This document shows, one piece after another, positions 36,361 through 47,604 of a stretch of DNA of 64,000 bases. A program made the translations under genes and the position numbers. The stretch's first letter is position 1. Each line of letters begins with the position of its first letter. Below the pieces are notes generated by a model, which saw nothing but the letters and a program-made list of their open reading frames with translations, had not been told where the DNA came from and made no database searches. The DNA comes from Tistlia consotensis USBA 355. Its GTDB lineage: Bacteria; Pseudomonadota; Alphaproteobacteria; Kiloniellales; DSM-21159. The DNA lies in the NCBI RefSeq assembly GCF_900177295.1, contig NZ_FWZX01000010.1, positions 1 through 64,000 of the forward strand. The letters run 5' to 3'.

Positions 36361-37392
36361 ATGAAGACCCGACGCTTCACGACCCGGGCGGGGGTGCCGC
36401 TCGACTTCACCGTCCTCGGCTTCGGCGGCGCGCCGCTCGGCAACCTCTACCGCGCGATCCCGGAGGCCGAGGCGGAGCGCACGCTGGAGGCCGCCTGGGC
36501 GGCGGGCCTGCGCTACTTCGACACGGCCCCGCAGTACGGCTACGGCCTGAGCGAGCTGCGCCTGGGCCGGCCGCTGCGCGGCCGGCCGCGCGACTCCTAC
36601 CTGCTGTCGAGCAAGGTCGGCCGGCTGCTGGAGCCCTGTGCAGCGGGCGAGGAGCAGGCCGGCAACTTCGTCGACACGCCCCACGCCCGCATCGTCTACG
36701 ACTACTCCTACGATGGGGTGCTGCGCTCCTGGGAGGACAGCCGGCGGCGGCTCGGCATCGAATGTCTCGACCTCCTCTACATCCACGACGTCGACGCCTT
36801 CACCCACGGCTCGCGCGCGGCCTCGGACCGGCGCGTCGAGGAGGTCATGGCGGGCGGCTACCGGGCCCTGGTCGAGCTGCGCGAGGCCGGCGCGGTCGCC
36901 GCGATCGGCGCCGGGGTCAACGAATGGCAGGTCTGCGAGACCCTGGCGCGGCGCGGCGACTTCGACCTCTTCCTGCTGGCCGGCCGCTACACCCTGCTGG
37001 AGCAGGAGGCGCTGGAGAGCTTCCTGCCGCTCTGCCTCGAGCGCGGCATCGGCGTGGTCGTCGGCGGCCCCTACAACAGCGGCATCCTGGCGACCGGACC
37101 GGTGCCGGGCGCGCGCTACGACTACGCGCCGGCGCCGCCGCAGGTCGTGGAGCGGGTGCGGGCGATCGAGGCGGTCTGCCAGCGCCACGGCGTGGCGCTC
37201 GCCACGGCCGCCCTGCACTTCCCCCTGGCCCATCCGGCGGTCGTCTCGGTGATCCCCGGCGGCCAGACCGTGGCGGAGGTCGCGCGCAACGTCGCCACAC
37301 TCGGGCAGCCGGTGCCCGCCGAGCTGTGGCGCGAGCTGAGGCACGAGGGCCTGCTGCGCGCCGACGCGCCGGTCCCGGACGGCGGCCCATGA
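36361..37392 (+). CDS. Aldo/keto reductase (aldose 1-dehydrogenase-like)
   Basis: 343 residues with the AKR barrel. Catalytic residues are seen in YFDTAPQYGYGLSELRLG (Asp and Tyr), LLSSKVGR (Lys) and LDLLYIHDVD (His). The NADP-binding C-terminus has VSVIPGGQTVAEVARNV. It resembles D-threo-aldose 1-dehydrogenases that oxidise L-fucose or related sugars to lactones. The next gene, overlapping by ATGA, encodes a fuconolactonase-like hydrolase, which supports a sugar to lactone to aldonate route. Confidence 0.88.
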   Translation: MKTRRFTTRAGVPLDFTVLGFGGAPLGNLYRAIPEAEAERTLEAAWAAGLRYFDTAPQYGYGLSELRLGRPLRGRPRDSYLLSSKVGRLLEPCAAGEEQAGNFVDTPHARIVYDYSYDGVLRSWEDSRRRLGIECLDLLYIHDVDAFTHGSRAASDRRVEEVMAGGYRALVELREAGAVAAIGAGVNEWQVCETLARRGDFDLFLLAGRYTLLEQEALESFLPLCLERGIGVVVGGPYNSGILATGPVPGARYDYAPAPPQVVERVRAIEAVCQRHGVALATAALHFPLAHPAVVSVIPGGQTVAEVARNVATLGQPVPAELWRELRHEGLLRADAPVPDGGP

Positions 37393-38225
37393 GCGGTGCC
37401 GTCGACGCCCACCAGCACTTCTGGCGGCTCGAGCGCGGCGACTACGGCTGGCTGACTCCGGACCTCGCGCCGCTCTACCGCAACTTCGGGCCCGAGGACC
37501 TGGCCCCCGAGCTCGAGGCCTGCGGCGTCGCGCGCACGGTGCTGGTCCAGGCGGCCCCGACGGAGGCCGAGACCGGCTGGCTGCTCGACCTCGCCGGGCG
37601 CCACCCCTTCGTCGCCGGCGTCGTCGGCTGGAGCGACTTCGAGGCGGCGGACGCGCCGGAGCGCATCGCCCGGCTGGCCGAGCGGCCGGGGCTCAAGGGC
37701 CTGCGCCCGATGATCCAGGACCTGCCCGACCCCGACTGGATGCTGCGCGCGGAGCGCGCGCCGGCCTTCGAGGCGCTGGTCGCCTGCGGCCTGAGCTTCG
37801 ATGCGCTCGTCCATCCCCATCACCTGCCGAAGGTCCTGCGCCTGCTGGAACGCCACCCGGACCTGCCGACCGTGATCGACCACGGCGCCAAGCCGCGCAT
37901 CCGCGACGGCGGCTTCGCCGACTGGGCACCCTGGATCGAGCGCCTGGCGTGCGAGACCCCGGCCGTCTGCAAGCTGTCAGGCCTCGCGACCGAGGACGGG
38001 CCGGGCTGGAGTGCCGCACGGCTGCGCCCCTACGTCGAGCACCTGCTCGACTGCTTCGGCCCCGAGCGGCTGATCTGGGGCAGCGACTGGCCGGTGCTGA
38101 CCCTGGCCGGCAGCTACCGGGCCTGGCACGCGGCGGCCCGGTCGCTGCTGTCGGGGCTCGACGCGGCGGAGCGGGCCGCGGTCTTCGGCGGCAACGCCGC
38201 CGCCTTCTACCGGCTCGGCGGCTGA
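37389..38225 (+). CDS. Amidohydrolase-family lactonase (L-fuconolactonase-like)
   Basis: 278 residues of the amidohydrolase 2 / COG3618 group. The metal motif is DAHQHFWR at the N-terminus, followed by VLVQAAPTEAETGWLL, KGLRPMIQD, and the C-terminal GSDWPVL with the catalytic aspartate. Family members hydrolyse sugar lactones such as L-fucono-1,5-lactone, or 4-sulfomuconolactone or pyrone dicarboxylate. Translational overlap with the aldose dehydrogenase favours a sugar lactone. It converges with the ROK regulator gene, with 12 bases between them. Confidence 0.87.
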   Translation: MSGAVDAHQHFWRLERGDYGWLTPDLAPLYRNFGPEDLAPELEACGVARTVLVQAAPTEAETGWLLDLAGRHPFVAGVVGWSDFEAADAPERIARLAERPGLKGLRPMIQDLPDPDWMLRAERAPAFEALVACGLSFDALVHPHHLPKVLRLLERHPDLPTVIDHGAKPRIRDGGFADWAPWIERLACETPAVCKLSGLATEDGPGWSAARLRPYVEHLLDCFGPERLIWGSDWPVLTLAGSYRAWHAAARSLLSGLDAAERAAVFGGNAAAFYRLGG

Positions 38226-38237
38226 GCCGCGGCCGGG

Positions 38238-39461
38238 TCAGGCGGAGGCTTCGCCTGCGGCCCCGTTCGGGCCGACGACCAGGCTCGCGACGCTGCGCAC
38301 GACGAGCTCGGCGTCGGGCGAGAAGCGCGCCTTCAGCGGCAGCATGGCGGCGCCGAGCACGCGGGCCATCGGGCCGATCGAGCCGGGCAGGATCTCGGCG
38401 GGCTGCAGGCCGGTCCAGTCGAATCCCTCGAGCGCCTCCGCCAGGCGCAGGGTGAAGCGCCGGCGCCAGGACGGCGGCAGCAGGCCGTCGACCACCACGG
38501 CCTCGAAGTCGATGACCGCGAGCGCGGAGACCACCGAGCGGGCGAGCACGGCGACGGCCCCCTCGGCCCAGGCCTCGAAGATCGGCTCGGCCGCCGGCAG
38601 GTCCGCGCCGGACAGCGCGCTCGCCGCCTCGATCCCGGCGGCCTCCAGCACGCGCTCCAGGGCGATCACGGAGGCGCGGTGGATCAGCTGCTCGGGCCGC
38701 GCCTGCGGGTCGCCCGCGCAGGTCGGCATCGAGCCGATCGCGCCGGCGTTGAGCTGCTCGCCGCGATAGAGCCGGCCGTCGAGCACCACGCCGCCGCCGA
38801 TGAAGGTGCCGAGGTAGACGTAGAGCGCGCTGCGCCGGACGATGCCGTCGCCGACGATCATCTCGGCGGCGCAGGCGGCGGTGCCGTCGTTGTAGAGCGC
38901 CGAGGACAGCCCCGTCGCCTCCTCCAGGGCGCGCGCGGCATCGATCTCCCGCCAGCCGGCGAGCGCGTCCGCCGCCAGCCCCAGCTCCGTGGCCCAGCCG
39001 TGCAGCTCGCCGGGCATCGCGATGCCGAGCCCGACGACCCGCTCGCGGCGGGCCTCGTCGAGCTCGGCGAGCAGGCCGTTCGCCTGGCGGGCCGCCGTCT
39101 CGACGGTCGCCTCGGGATAGGGCACGCGGTAGCTCTGGCTGCGGCTGGCGATGACCTCGCCGAGCAGGTTGACGAGCACCGCGTCGACGCTGCGCCGGCC
39201 GATCTTGACGCCGAGCGAGAAGGCCCCCGAGGGGTTGGCGGCGATCGGCGTCGAGGGCTGGCCGACCTGGCCGCGCACCTTGTCGCGCTTGATCAGCAGC
39301 CCGTCCTCGAGCAGGCGGTTGACGATCACCGAGGCGGCCTGGCCGCTCAGCCCGGTCGCGCGCGCGATCTCCGCCTTCGACAGGGCGCCGGCGCGCAGGA
39401 TCGCGTTCAGGATGAGCCGTTCGTTGTAGGCCCTGAGCCCACTGCTGTCGCCGCCCCTCAT
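38238..39461 (-). CDS. ROK-family transcriptional repressor
   Basis: 407 residues. The N-terminal winged helix ([43 protein letters not shown]) is followed by a ROK sugar-kinase-like domain ([37 protein letters not shown]). The zinc-binding cysteine cluster of NagC/Mlc-type repressors is reduced here to PTCAGDP. The ATG at 39461, preceded by GGGGAGG, is preferred over upstream in-frame starts. It is divergent from the fructose-uptake/Entner-Doudoroff operon and probably represses it; the operator may be the element at 39530-39561. Confidence 0.88.
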   Translation of the reverse strand: MRGGDSSGLRAYNERLILNAILRAGALSKAEIARATGLSGQAASVIVNRLLEDGLLIKRDKVRGQVGQPSTPIAANPSGAFSLGVKIGRRSVDAVLVNLLGEVIASRSQSYRVPYPEATVETAARQANGLLAELDEARRERVVGLGIAMPGELHGWATELGLAADALAGWREIDAARALEEATGLSSALYNDGTAACAAEMIVGDGIVRRSALYVYLGTFIGGGVVLDGRLYRGEQLNAGAIGSMPTCAGDPQARPEQLIHRASVIALERVLEAAGIEAASALSGADLPAAEPIFEAWAEGAVAVLARSVVSALAVIDFEAVVVDGLLPPSWRRRFTLRLAEALEGFDWTGLQPAEILPGSIGPMARVLGAAMLPLKARFSPDAELVVRSVASLVVGPNGAAGEASA

Positions 39462-39529
39462 GCCGCCTCCCCGCCGCATCGATACCGCTGCCGATGCTGC
39501 GCGATATACCATGGTCCGGACGAGAAGCA

Positions 39530-39561
39530 AATAACAAACTCAATGTGATTTATTTATTGAC
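39530..39561 (+). promoter_or_regulatory. Shared operator/promoter element upstream of frcB
   Basis: AT-rich 32-base block ending TGATTTATTTATTGAC. It matches the block before glgP (51294-51325) at 24 of 32 positions, with 15 of the last 16 identical. The final TTGAC may also be a -35 element. It lies between the divergent ROK repressor and frcB, where a repressor site is expected. Confidence 0.65.
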
Positions 39562-39575
39562 CCAGGAGGCCGCCC

Positions 39576-39665
39576 ATGGCTTCCTGTCATCGACGGCGCA
39601 GCCGATCCCGCCAAGAAGGACCGGGCGCCGCGGAGGGAACCAAGCTCGAGGAGGAAGCGACATGA
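39576..39665 (+). CDS. Possible 29-codon leader ORF ending at the frcB start
   Basis: ATG preceded by AGGAGG at a six-base spacing opens a 29-codon frame (starting [13 protein letters not shown]) whose TGA overlaps the frcB ATG as ATGA. The geometry fits a translationally coupled leader, but frcB has its own strong AGGAGG. If the promoter -35 is the TTGAC at 39557, the ATG would fall near the -10 and would not be transcribed. Weakly supported. Confidence 0.2.
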   Translation: MASCHRRRSRSRQEGPGAAEGTKLEEEAT

Positions 39666-40684
39666 CACGAGCACTGCGCCTCATGGCTTCGACCGTCCTG
39701 GCCGCCTGCCTGGCCGCCGGACCGGCTGCCGCGGCCGACACCATCGTCGGCCTGGTCACCAAGACCAACACCAACCCCTTCTTCGTGAAGATGCGCGAGG
39801 GCGCCGAGGCGAAGGCCAAGGAGCTCGGCGTCGAGCTGCGCTCCTATGCCGGCAAGTACGACGGCGACGTCGAGAGCCAGGTCGAGGCGATCGAGAGCCT
39901 GATCGCCGCCGGTGCCAAGGGCATCCTGATCACGCCCTCCGACTCGGCGGCGGTCGTGCCGGCGCTGGCCCGGGCCCGCAAGGCCGGCCTGCTGGTCATC
40001 GCCCTGGACACGCCGCTCGATCCCGCCTCGGCCGCCGACGCGACCTTCGCGACCGACAATTTCAAGGCCGGCCAGCTGATCGGCGAGTGGGCGAAGGCGC
40101 GGCTCGGCGACAAGGCCGAGGACGCCAAGATCGCCATGCTCGACCTCAACGCCAACCAGATCTCGGTCGACGTCGCCCGCGACCAGGGCTTCCTCGAGGG
40201 CTTCGGCATCGACATCGGCAACCCGAAGCAGATCGGCGACGAGAAGGACGGCCGCATCGTCGGCCACGACATCACGCAGGGCGCCGAAGAGGGCGGCCGC
40301 CGCGCGATGGAGAACCTGATGCAGCGCAATCCGTCGCTCAACCTCGTCTACACGATCAACGAGCCGGCGGCGGCCGGCGCCTACGAGGCGCTGCGCTCCT
40401 TCGGGCTCGACAGCCAGGCGACGATCGTCTCGATCGACGGCGGCTGCCCGGGCGTCAAGAACGTCAAGGCGGGCGTGATCGGCGCGACCTCCATGCAGTT
40501 CCCGCTGCGCATGGCCTCGCTCGGCATCGAGGCGGTGGTCGACTACGCCAGGACCGGCGCCAGGCCTAAGCCGACGCCGGGGCTCGACTTCACCGACACC
40601 GGCGTCCAGCTGGTCACGGACAAGCCGATCGACGGCATCCCCTCGATCACCTCCGAGGAGGGCCTGAAGCTCTGCTGGGGCTGA
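39662..40684 (+). CDS. frcB: Fructose-type ABC substrate-binding protein
   Basis: 340 residues. A signal peptide ([18 protein letters not shown]) precedes a type I binding fold: [59 protein letters not shown] and [16 protein letters not shown]. These segments closely resemble Sinorhizobium FrcB, the fructose/ribose/mannose-binding protein. It is first in an operon ending with Entner-Doudoroff genes and includes a fructokinase, which supports fructose as ligand. AGGAGG lies seven bases before the ATG. Confidence 0.9.
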   Translation: MTRALRLMASTVLAACLAAGPAAAADTIVGLVTKTNTNPFFVKMREGAEAKAKELGVELRSYAGKYDGDVESQVEAIESLIAAGAKGILITPSDSAAVVPALARARKAGLLVIALDTPLDPASAADATFATDNFKAGQLIGEWAKARLGDKAEDAKIAMLDLNANQISVDVARDQGFLEGFGIDIGNPKQIGDEKDGRIVGHDITQGAEEGGRRAMENLMQRNPSLNLVYTINEPAAAGAYEALRSFGLDSQATIVSIDGGCPGVKNVKAGVIGATSMQFPLRMASLGIEAVVDYARTGARPKPTPGLDFTDTGVQLVTDKPIDGIPSITSEEGLKLCWG

Positions 40685-40749
40685 GCGGTCACCCGCGTGC
40701 GGTACGGGCAACGATGCCCGCCCTGTCGTTCAGCAACGGGAGGAATCCA

Positions 40750-41814
40750 ATGGCCCAGGCCAGAGACATGCAGGATTTCGAGAAGGCGGCCGGCACGGGC
40801 GGCGAGGTCGCCCGCTTCGAAGCCGTGAAGCGCAGCCCCCTGCAGCAGCTCCATCACTTCCTGCACGTCAACCCGACCGCCGTCCCGATCGTCGTGCTCG
40901 CACTGTCGGTCGCCGTCTTCGGCACGGTCGCCGGCAACTTCTTCACCGCGTTCAACATGACGCTGATCATCCAGCAGGTGACGATCATCGGCGTCCTCGG
41001 CGTCGCCCAGACGCTGATCATCCTGACCGCCGGCATCGACCTCTCGGTCGCGGCGATCATGGTGCTGAGCTCCGTGGTCATGGGCAGCCTGGCCGTCAAC
41101 CTGGGCGTGCCGACGCTCGTCGCGATCCCGGTCGGCCTGCTGATCGGCGTGCTCTGCGGCGCCTTCAACGGCGTGCTCGTGACGCTGTTCCGCCTGCCGC
41201 CCTTCATCGTCACCCTGGGCGCGTGGAAGATCTTCTTCGCGCTCAACCTCTGGCTCTCGGGCGGCGAGTCGATCCGCAGCCAGGACATCGACGCGGCGGC
41301 GCCGCTGCTCAAGTTCTGGGGCGACCGCTTCGCCCTCGGCGGCGCCCAGTTCACCGGCGGCGCGATCCTGATGCTGCTGCTCTTCGGCCTCTTCTGGTTC
41401 CTGCTGAACAAGACCGCCTGGGGCCGCCACGTCTACGCCATCGGCGATGACCGCGACGCGGCGACGCTGTCCGGCATCCCGACCGGCCGGGTCCTGATCT
41501 CGGTCTACGTCGTGGCCGGCTTCCTCTGCGCGCTCGGCGCCTGGGTCGCGATCGGCCGCGTCGGCTCGGTCAGCCCGCAGAGCTTCTACGAGGGCAACCT
41601 CGACGCCATCACGGCCGTTGTCATCGGCGGCTGCTCGCTGTTCGGCGGGCGTGGCTCGATCCTCGGCACGCTGGTCGGCGCGCTGATCGTCGGCGTGTTC
41701 CGCTCCGGCCTCAACCTCTCCGGCGTCGACGTCCTCTGGCAGCAGTTCGCCGTCGGCGCCCTCATCATCGTCGCGGTCGCGATCGACCAGTGGCTGAGAA
41801 AGGTTTCGCCATGA
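40750..41814 (+). CDS. frcC: Fructose-type ABC importer permease
   Basis: 354 residues of the RbsC/FrcC permease group, about ten helices. Signature segments are TLIILTAGIDLSVAAIMVLSSVV and VVIGGCSLFGGRGSILGTLVGALIVGVFRSGLNL. Unlike the permeases at 28-31 kb it has the standard family length. The stop overlaps the frcA start by ATGA. It forms the membrane channel with FrcB and FrcA. Confidence 0.92.
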   Translation: MAQARDMQDFEKAAGTGGEVARFEAVKRSPLQQLHHFLHVNPTAVPIVVLALSVAVFGTVAGNFFTAFNMTLIIQQVTIIGVLGVAQTLIILTAGIDLSVAAIMVLSSVVMGSLAVNLGVPTLVAIPVGLLIGVLCGAFNGVLVTLFRLPPFIVTLGAWKIFFALNLWLSGGESIRSQDIDAAAPLLKFWGDRFALGGAQFTGGAILMLLLFGLFWFLLNKTAWGRHVYAIGDDRDAATLSGIPTGRVLISVYVVAGFLCALGAWVAIGRVGSVSPQSFYEGNLDAITAVVIGGCSLFGGRGSILGTLVGALIVGVFRSGLNLSGVDVLWQQFAVGALIIVAVAIDQWLRKVSP

Positions 41815-42644
41815 ACCCGGTCCTGAAGGCGCGCGGTCTCGTCAAGCGCTACGGCAACGTGACCGCCATGAACCGAGCCGACTTCGATCTCTACCCCGGC
41901 GAGATCCTCGCGGTGATCGGCGACAACGGCGCCGGCAAGTCGACCCTGATCAAGGCGCTCTGCGGCGCCGTGACCCCGGACGAGGGCACGATCGAGCTCA
42001 ACGGCCAGGCGGTGCGCTTCGACGGCCCGATGGCCGCCCGCGACGCCGGCATCGAGACGGTCTACCAGACCCTCGCGCTGTCGCCGGCCCTGTCGATCGC
42101 CGACAACATGTTCCTGGGGCGCGAGATCCGCCAGAAGGGCCCGCTCGGACGCTGGTGCCGGCTGCTCGACCGGCGCGAGATGCACCGCCAGGCGCGCCAG
42201 CGCCTCTCGGAGCTCGGCCTGCTGACCATCCAGAACATCGGCCAGCCAGTCGAGACCCTGTCGGGCGGCCAGCGCCAGGGCGTCGCCGTCGCCCGGGCGG
42301 CGGCCTTCGCCCGGACCGCGGTGATCATGGACGAGCCGACCGCCGCGCTCGGCGTCAAGGAGAGCCGTCGCGTGCTCGACCTGATCCAGGACGTCAAGGC
42401 CAAGGGCCTGCCGATCGTCCTGATCAGCCACAACATGCCGCACGTTTTCGAGGTCTCCGACCGCATCCATATCCATCGTCTGGGCCGCCGCCACGCCGTC
42501 ATCCGGCCGGAGGATTTCTCGATGTCCGATGCCGTCGCGATCATGACCGGCGCGATGGAGCCGCCGGAGGAGGTCGCCCAGCCGGCCGGCCTCGCCGCCG
42601 GCGCCGCGCCGCGCCCCGGAACGCCGAGCCCCGCGGTGCACTGA
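41811..42644 (+). CDS. frcA: Fructose-type ABC importer ATPase
   Basis: 277 residues with a single ABC domain, as in FrcA and unlike the two-domain RbsA. Walker A is GDNGAGKST, signature LSGGQRQGVAVARA, Walker B AVIMDEPTAALG. The last ~30 residues (PAGLAAGAAPRPGTPSP) are low-complexity. The start overlaps frcC by ATGA and the stop overlaps the kinase gene by TGATG, showing tight coupling. Confidence 0.92.
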   Translation: MNPVLKARGLVKRYGNVTAMNRADFDLYPGEILAVIGDNGAGKSTLIKALCGAVTPDEGTIELNGQAVRFDGPMAARDAGIETVYQTLALSPALSIADNMFLGREIRQKGPLGRWCRLLDRREMHRQARQRLSELGLLTIQNIGQPVETLSGGQRQGVAVARAAAFARTAVIMDEPTAALGVKESRRVLDLIQDVKAKGLPIVLISHNMPHVFEVSDRIHIHRLGRRHAVIRPEDFSMSDAVAIMTGAMEPPEEVAQPAGLAAGAAPRPGTPSPAVH

Positions 42645-43588
42645 TGTTCCTGGTCTGCGGCGAGGCGCTCTGGGACCTGTTCGCCGTCGAGGCGGAGCAC
42701 AGCCTCCGCTTCGACGCGCGGATCGGCGGCTCGCCCTTCAACGTCGCCGTCGGGCTGGCCCGGCTCGGCCAGCCGGCGGCGCTCTTCACCGGCATCTCGA
42801 CCGACCGGCTCGGCACCCGGCTGGTCGAGGCGCTGGACCGGGAGGGGGTCGCGACGGACCTCCTGGTCCGCAGCGCGCGGCCGAGCACGCTCAGCCTCGT
42901 CGATCTCGGCGCCGACGGCGTGCCGGTCTACGCCTTCTACGGCGAGGGTGCCGCCGACCGCAGCGTCCGGCCCGACCAGCTGCCGGCGCTCGGCCCCGAG
43001 GTCTGGGGGCTGCACGCCGGCTCCTACTCGCTCGCCGTCGAGCCGGTCGGCTCCAGCCTGCTGGCGCTGATCGAGCGCGAGGCCGGCCGCCGCCTGGTCA
43101 GCCTCGATCCCAACGTCCGGCTCACCGTCGAGCCCGACACCGGCCTCTGGCGCGACCGGGTCGACCGTTTCCTGCGCCTCAGCGACCTGGTCAAGGTCAG
43201 CGACGAGGACCTGGCGCTGCTCTATCCTGGGACCGGCGCCGCCGAGATCGCCGGGCACTGGCTTTCGGCCGGGGCCGGCCTGGTCGTCGTGACCCGCGGC
43301 GCGGAGGGCGCCGAAGCCTTCTCGGCGGCCGGCCGGGTCGCGATGCCGGGGCGGCCGGTCGCCGTGGTCGACACGGTCGGCGCCGGCGACACCTTCCAGG
43401 CCGCGCTGATCGCCGGTCTCGCCGAGGCCGGGGTGCGCCGGCGGGCCGCGCTCGACGCGCTCGATCGCGAGCAGGTCGGCCGGCTCCTGGACTTCGCCGT
43501 CGGCGCCGCCGCGATCACCTGCACCCGCCGCGGCGCCGACCTGCCGCGGCGCGCCGAGTTGCCGTCCCTCGCCGAGGAGATCACCTGA
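42644..43588 (+). CDS. frcK: PfkB-family carbohydrate kinase, probable fructokinase
   Basis: 314 residues of the ribokinase/PfkB family. The first signature is GGSPFNVAVGLARLG, and the second, with the catalytic aspartate, is DTVGAGDTFQAALIAGL. In this operon it would phosphorylate imported fructose to fructose 6-phosphate, which Pgi then turns into glucose 6-phosphate. 2-keto-3-deoxygluconate kinase is an alternative within the family, but frcBCA upstream favours fructose. Confidence 0.88.
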   Translation: MFLVCGEALWDLFAVEAEHSLRFDARIGGSPFNVAVGLARLGQPAALFTGISTDRLGTRLVEALDREGVATDLLVRSARPSTLSLVDLGADGVPVYAFYGEGAADRSVRPDQLPALGPEVWGLHAGSYSLAVEPVGSSLLALIEREAGRRLVSLDPNVRLTVEPDTGLWRDRVDRFLRLSDLVKVSDEDLALLYPGTGAAEIAGHWLSAGAGLVVVTRGAEGAEAFSAAGRVAMPGRPVAVVDTVGAGDTFQAALIAGLAEAGVRRRAALDALDREQVGRLLDFAVGAAAITCTRRGADLPRRAELPSLAEEIT

Positions 43589-45054
43589 TGGTCGCACGCA
43601 TCGTCCCGGTCGACCCCTTCGATCTCGTCGTCTTCGGCGCGACCGGCGACCTGGCCCGGCGCAAGCTGATCCCGGCGCTCTACCACCGGCTCCACGACGG
43701 CCAGATGCCCGACGAGGCACGCATCGTCGGCGCCGCGCGCGGCGAGCTGGACAGGGACGGCTTCCGGCGCATGGCGGACGCCGCGCTCGAGGAGTTCGTC
43801 GGCGCCGGCGAACTCGACCCCGATGCCCGCCGGCGCTTCCTCTCGACGATCGACTATGTCCGCCTCGACGCCCTGTCGAGCGACGGCTGGGGCCAGCTCA
43901 GCGCCGCCCTGCCCGATGCCGACGAGCGGCCGCGCGCCTTCTATCTCTCGGTCGCGCCCCGCTTCTTCGGCCAGGTCGCCGAGCGGGTGCACGGCGCCGG
44001 TCTGGCGCGGCCCGATTCGCGGATCGTCATCGAGAAGCCGCTCGGCCACGATCTCGCCTCGGCGCGCGCGCTCAATGCCTGTTTCGCCGGCCACTTCGGA
44101 GAGCACCAGATCTACCGGATCGACCACTACCTGGGGAAGGAGACGGTCCAGAACCTGATGGCCCTGCGCTTCGCCAATGCGCTCTTCGAGCCGCTGTGGA
44201 ACGCCCGGCACATCGACCACGTCCAGATCACCGTGGCCGAGAGCGTCGGCGTCGAGAAGCGCGGCCCCTACTACGACGGCATCGGCGCGATGCGCGACAT
44301 GGTGCAGAACCATCTGCTGCAGCTGCTCTGCCTGATCGCCATGGAGCCGCCGGCGCGCTTCGAGCCCGACGCCGTGCGCGACGAGAAGCTGAAGGTGCTG
44401 CGCGCCCTCGCCCCGGTCACCGACCTCGAGGCGGTGGTGCGCGGCCAGTACGCCGCGGCCAACGGCACGCCCGCCTATGCCGCGGACGCGGAATCGGCGG
44501 AGAGCCGCACCGAGACCTTCGTCGCCCTGAAGACCGAGGTCGCGAACTGGCGCTGGTCCGGCGTGCCCTTCTACCTGCGCACCGGCAAGCGGCTGCGCGC
44601 CCGGGTCTCGGAGATCGCGATCGCCTTCAAGCCCGCGCCCCACTCGATCTTCCCGGGCTCGGCCGGCCGCACCGGCCAGAACGTGCTGGCGATCCGCCTG
44701 CAGCCCGACGAGGGCATCACCCTCGGCATGACCATCAAGGATCCCGGCCCGGGCGGCCTGCGCCTGGCCCCGGCCGAGCTCGACATGACCTTCGCCGACC
44801 GGCTCGCCCAGGCCCACCTCCGGATGCCGGACGCCTACGAGCGGCTGGTCATGGACGTGATCCGCGGCGACCAGACGCTGTTCATGCGCGGCGACGAGGT
44901 CGAGGCCGCCTGGGCCTGGGTCGACCCGATCATCGCCGCCTGGGACGAGCGCGGCGACCGGCCGGCACCCTACGATCCCGGCTCCTCCGGCCCCGAGGAT
45001 GCGCTGATGCTGATGCACCGCGACGGCCGGCGCTGGCGGGAGATCGCGGCGTGA
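43588..45054 (+). CDS. zwf: Glucose-6-phosphate 1-dehydrogenase
   Basis: 488 residues, normal length. The NADP-binding start is VVFGATGDLARRKLIPALY, the active-site signature is RIDHYLGKETVQN, and the substrate-binding EKPLGHD appears in the N-terminal third. It oxidises glucose 6-phosphate to 6-phosphogluconolactone and makes NADPH. The ATG overlaps the fructokinase stop (TGATG), and the stop overlaps the pgl GTG start. Confidence 0.96.
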   Translation: MVARIVPVDPFDLVVFGATGDLARRKLIPALYHRLHDGQMPDEARIVGAARGELDRDGFRRMADAALEEFVGAGELDPDARRRFLSTIDYVRLDALSSDGWGQLSAALPDADERPRAFYLSVAPRFFGQVAERVHGAGLARPDSRIVIEKPLGHDLASARALNACFAGHFGEHQIYRIDHYLGKETVQNLMALRFANALFEPLWNARHIDHVQITVAESVGVEKRGPYYDGIGAMRDMVQNHLLQLLCLIAMEPPARFEPDAVRDEKLKVLRALAPVTDLEAVVRGQYAAANGTPAYAADAESAESRTETFVALKTEVANWRWSGVPFYLRTGKRLRARVSEIAIAFKPAPHSIFPGSAGRTGQNVLAIRLQPDEGITLGMTIKDPGPGGLRLAPAELDMTFADRLAQAHLRMPDAYERLVMDVIRGDQTLFMRGDEVEAAWAWVDPIIAAWDERGDRPAPYDPGSSGPEDALMLMHRDGRRWREIAA

Positions 45055-45743
45055 GCCAGGCCGCCCCCGAGATCCTGGTCTATCCGACGCGCGAGGCCCT
45101 CGCCGCGGGGCTCGCCGGGCGCCTGGCCGATCGCCTGCGCCAACGCGTCGAGCAGACCGGCCGGGCCCGCATCGCGGTACCGGGCGGCACGACGCCCGGT
45201 CCGATGCTGAGCCGGCTCGGCGCCGCCGGGCTGCCCTGGCAGGCGGTGACGGTGACCCTGACCGACGAGCGCCGGGTGCCGACCTCGGACCCGCGCTCGA
45301 ACCGGCGGCTGCTCGGCGAGACGCTGCTCGCCGGCCGGGCCGCCGCTGCGACCTTCGTGCCGCTCTACGACGGCGGCGCCGAGCCCGGGGAAAGCCTGGC
45401 CGCAACGGCCGCCGCGCTGGAACGGCTGGCCTTGCCGCTCGACCTCGCCGTGCTCGGCCTGGGCACGGACCTGCACACCGCCTCGCTGTTCCCCGGCGCG
45501 CCCGGGCTCGAGGCCGCCCTGGCCCCCGATGCGCCGGCCGCGGTGGCGACCGTGCAGCCGGGCAGCGGCGAGCCCCGCATCACGCTCCCGGCCCGCGTGC
45601 TCGCGGCCGCCGGCGAGCGGCACATCCTCATCGCCGGTGCCGACAAGCGCGCCGCGCTGGAGCGGGCCGTCTCGATCGGCGATCCGCGCGCGGCGCCGGT
45701 CTGCGCGCTGCTCGACGGCGCCCTCGTCCACTTCGCCGAATGA
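45051..45743 (+). CDS. pgl: 6-phosphogluconolactonase
   Basis: 230 residues of the DevB/NagB-like lactonase family: [37 protein letters not shown] and [20 protein letters not shown] are the three hallmark blocks. It hydrolyses the Zwf product to 6-phosphogluconate. It starts with GTG, overlapping the zwf stop as GTGA, which is the only start that fits the domain. Confidence 0.95.
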   Translation: MSQAAPEILVYPTREALAAGLAGRLADRLRQRVEQTGRARIAVPGGTTPGPMLSRLGAAGLPWQAVTVTLTDERRVPTSDPRSNRRLLGETLLAGRAAAATFVPLYDGGAEPGESLAATAAALERLALPLDLAVLGLGTDLHTASLFPGAPGLEAALAPDAPAAVATVQPGSGEPRITLPARVLAAAGERHILIAGADKRAALERAVSIGDPRAAPVCALLDGALVHFAE

Positions 45744-45759
45744 CCTTCAGGAGGCCGCC

Positions 45760-47580
<1,821 letters not shown>

Positions 47581-47604
47581 AGAACAAGAAGAAGAGGAGC
47601 GACG

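Noticed and set aside
34555-37344. 929-codon open frame antisense to the peptidoglycan-binding gene and aldo/keto reductase
   Set aside because: The aldo/keto reductase on the plus strand has catalytic motifs; the antisense product has none.
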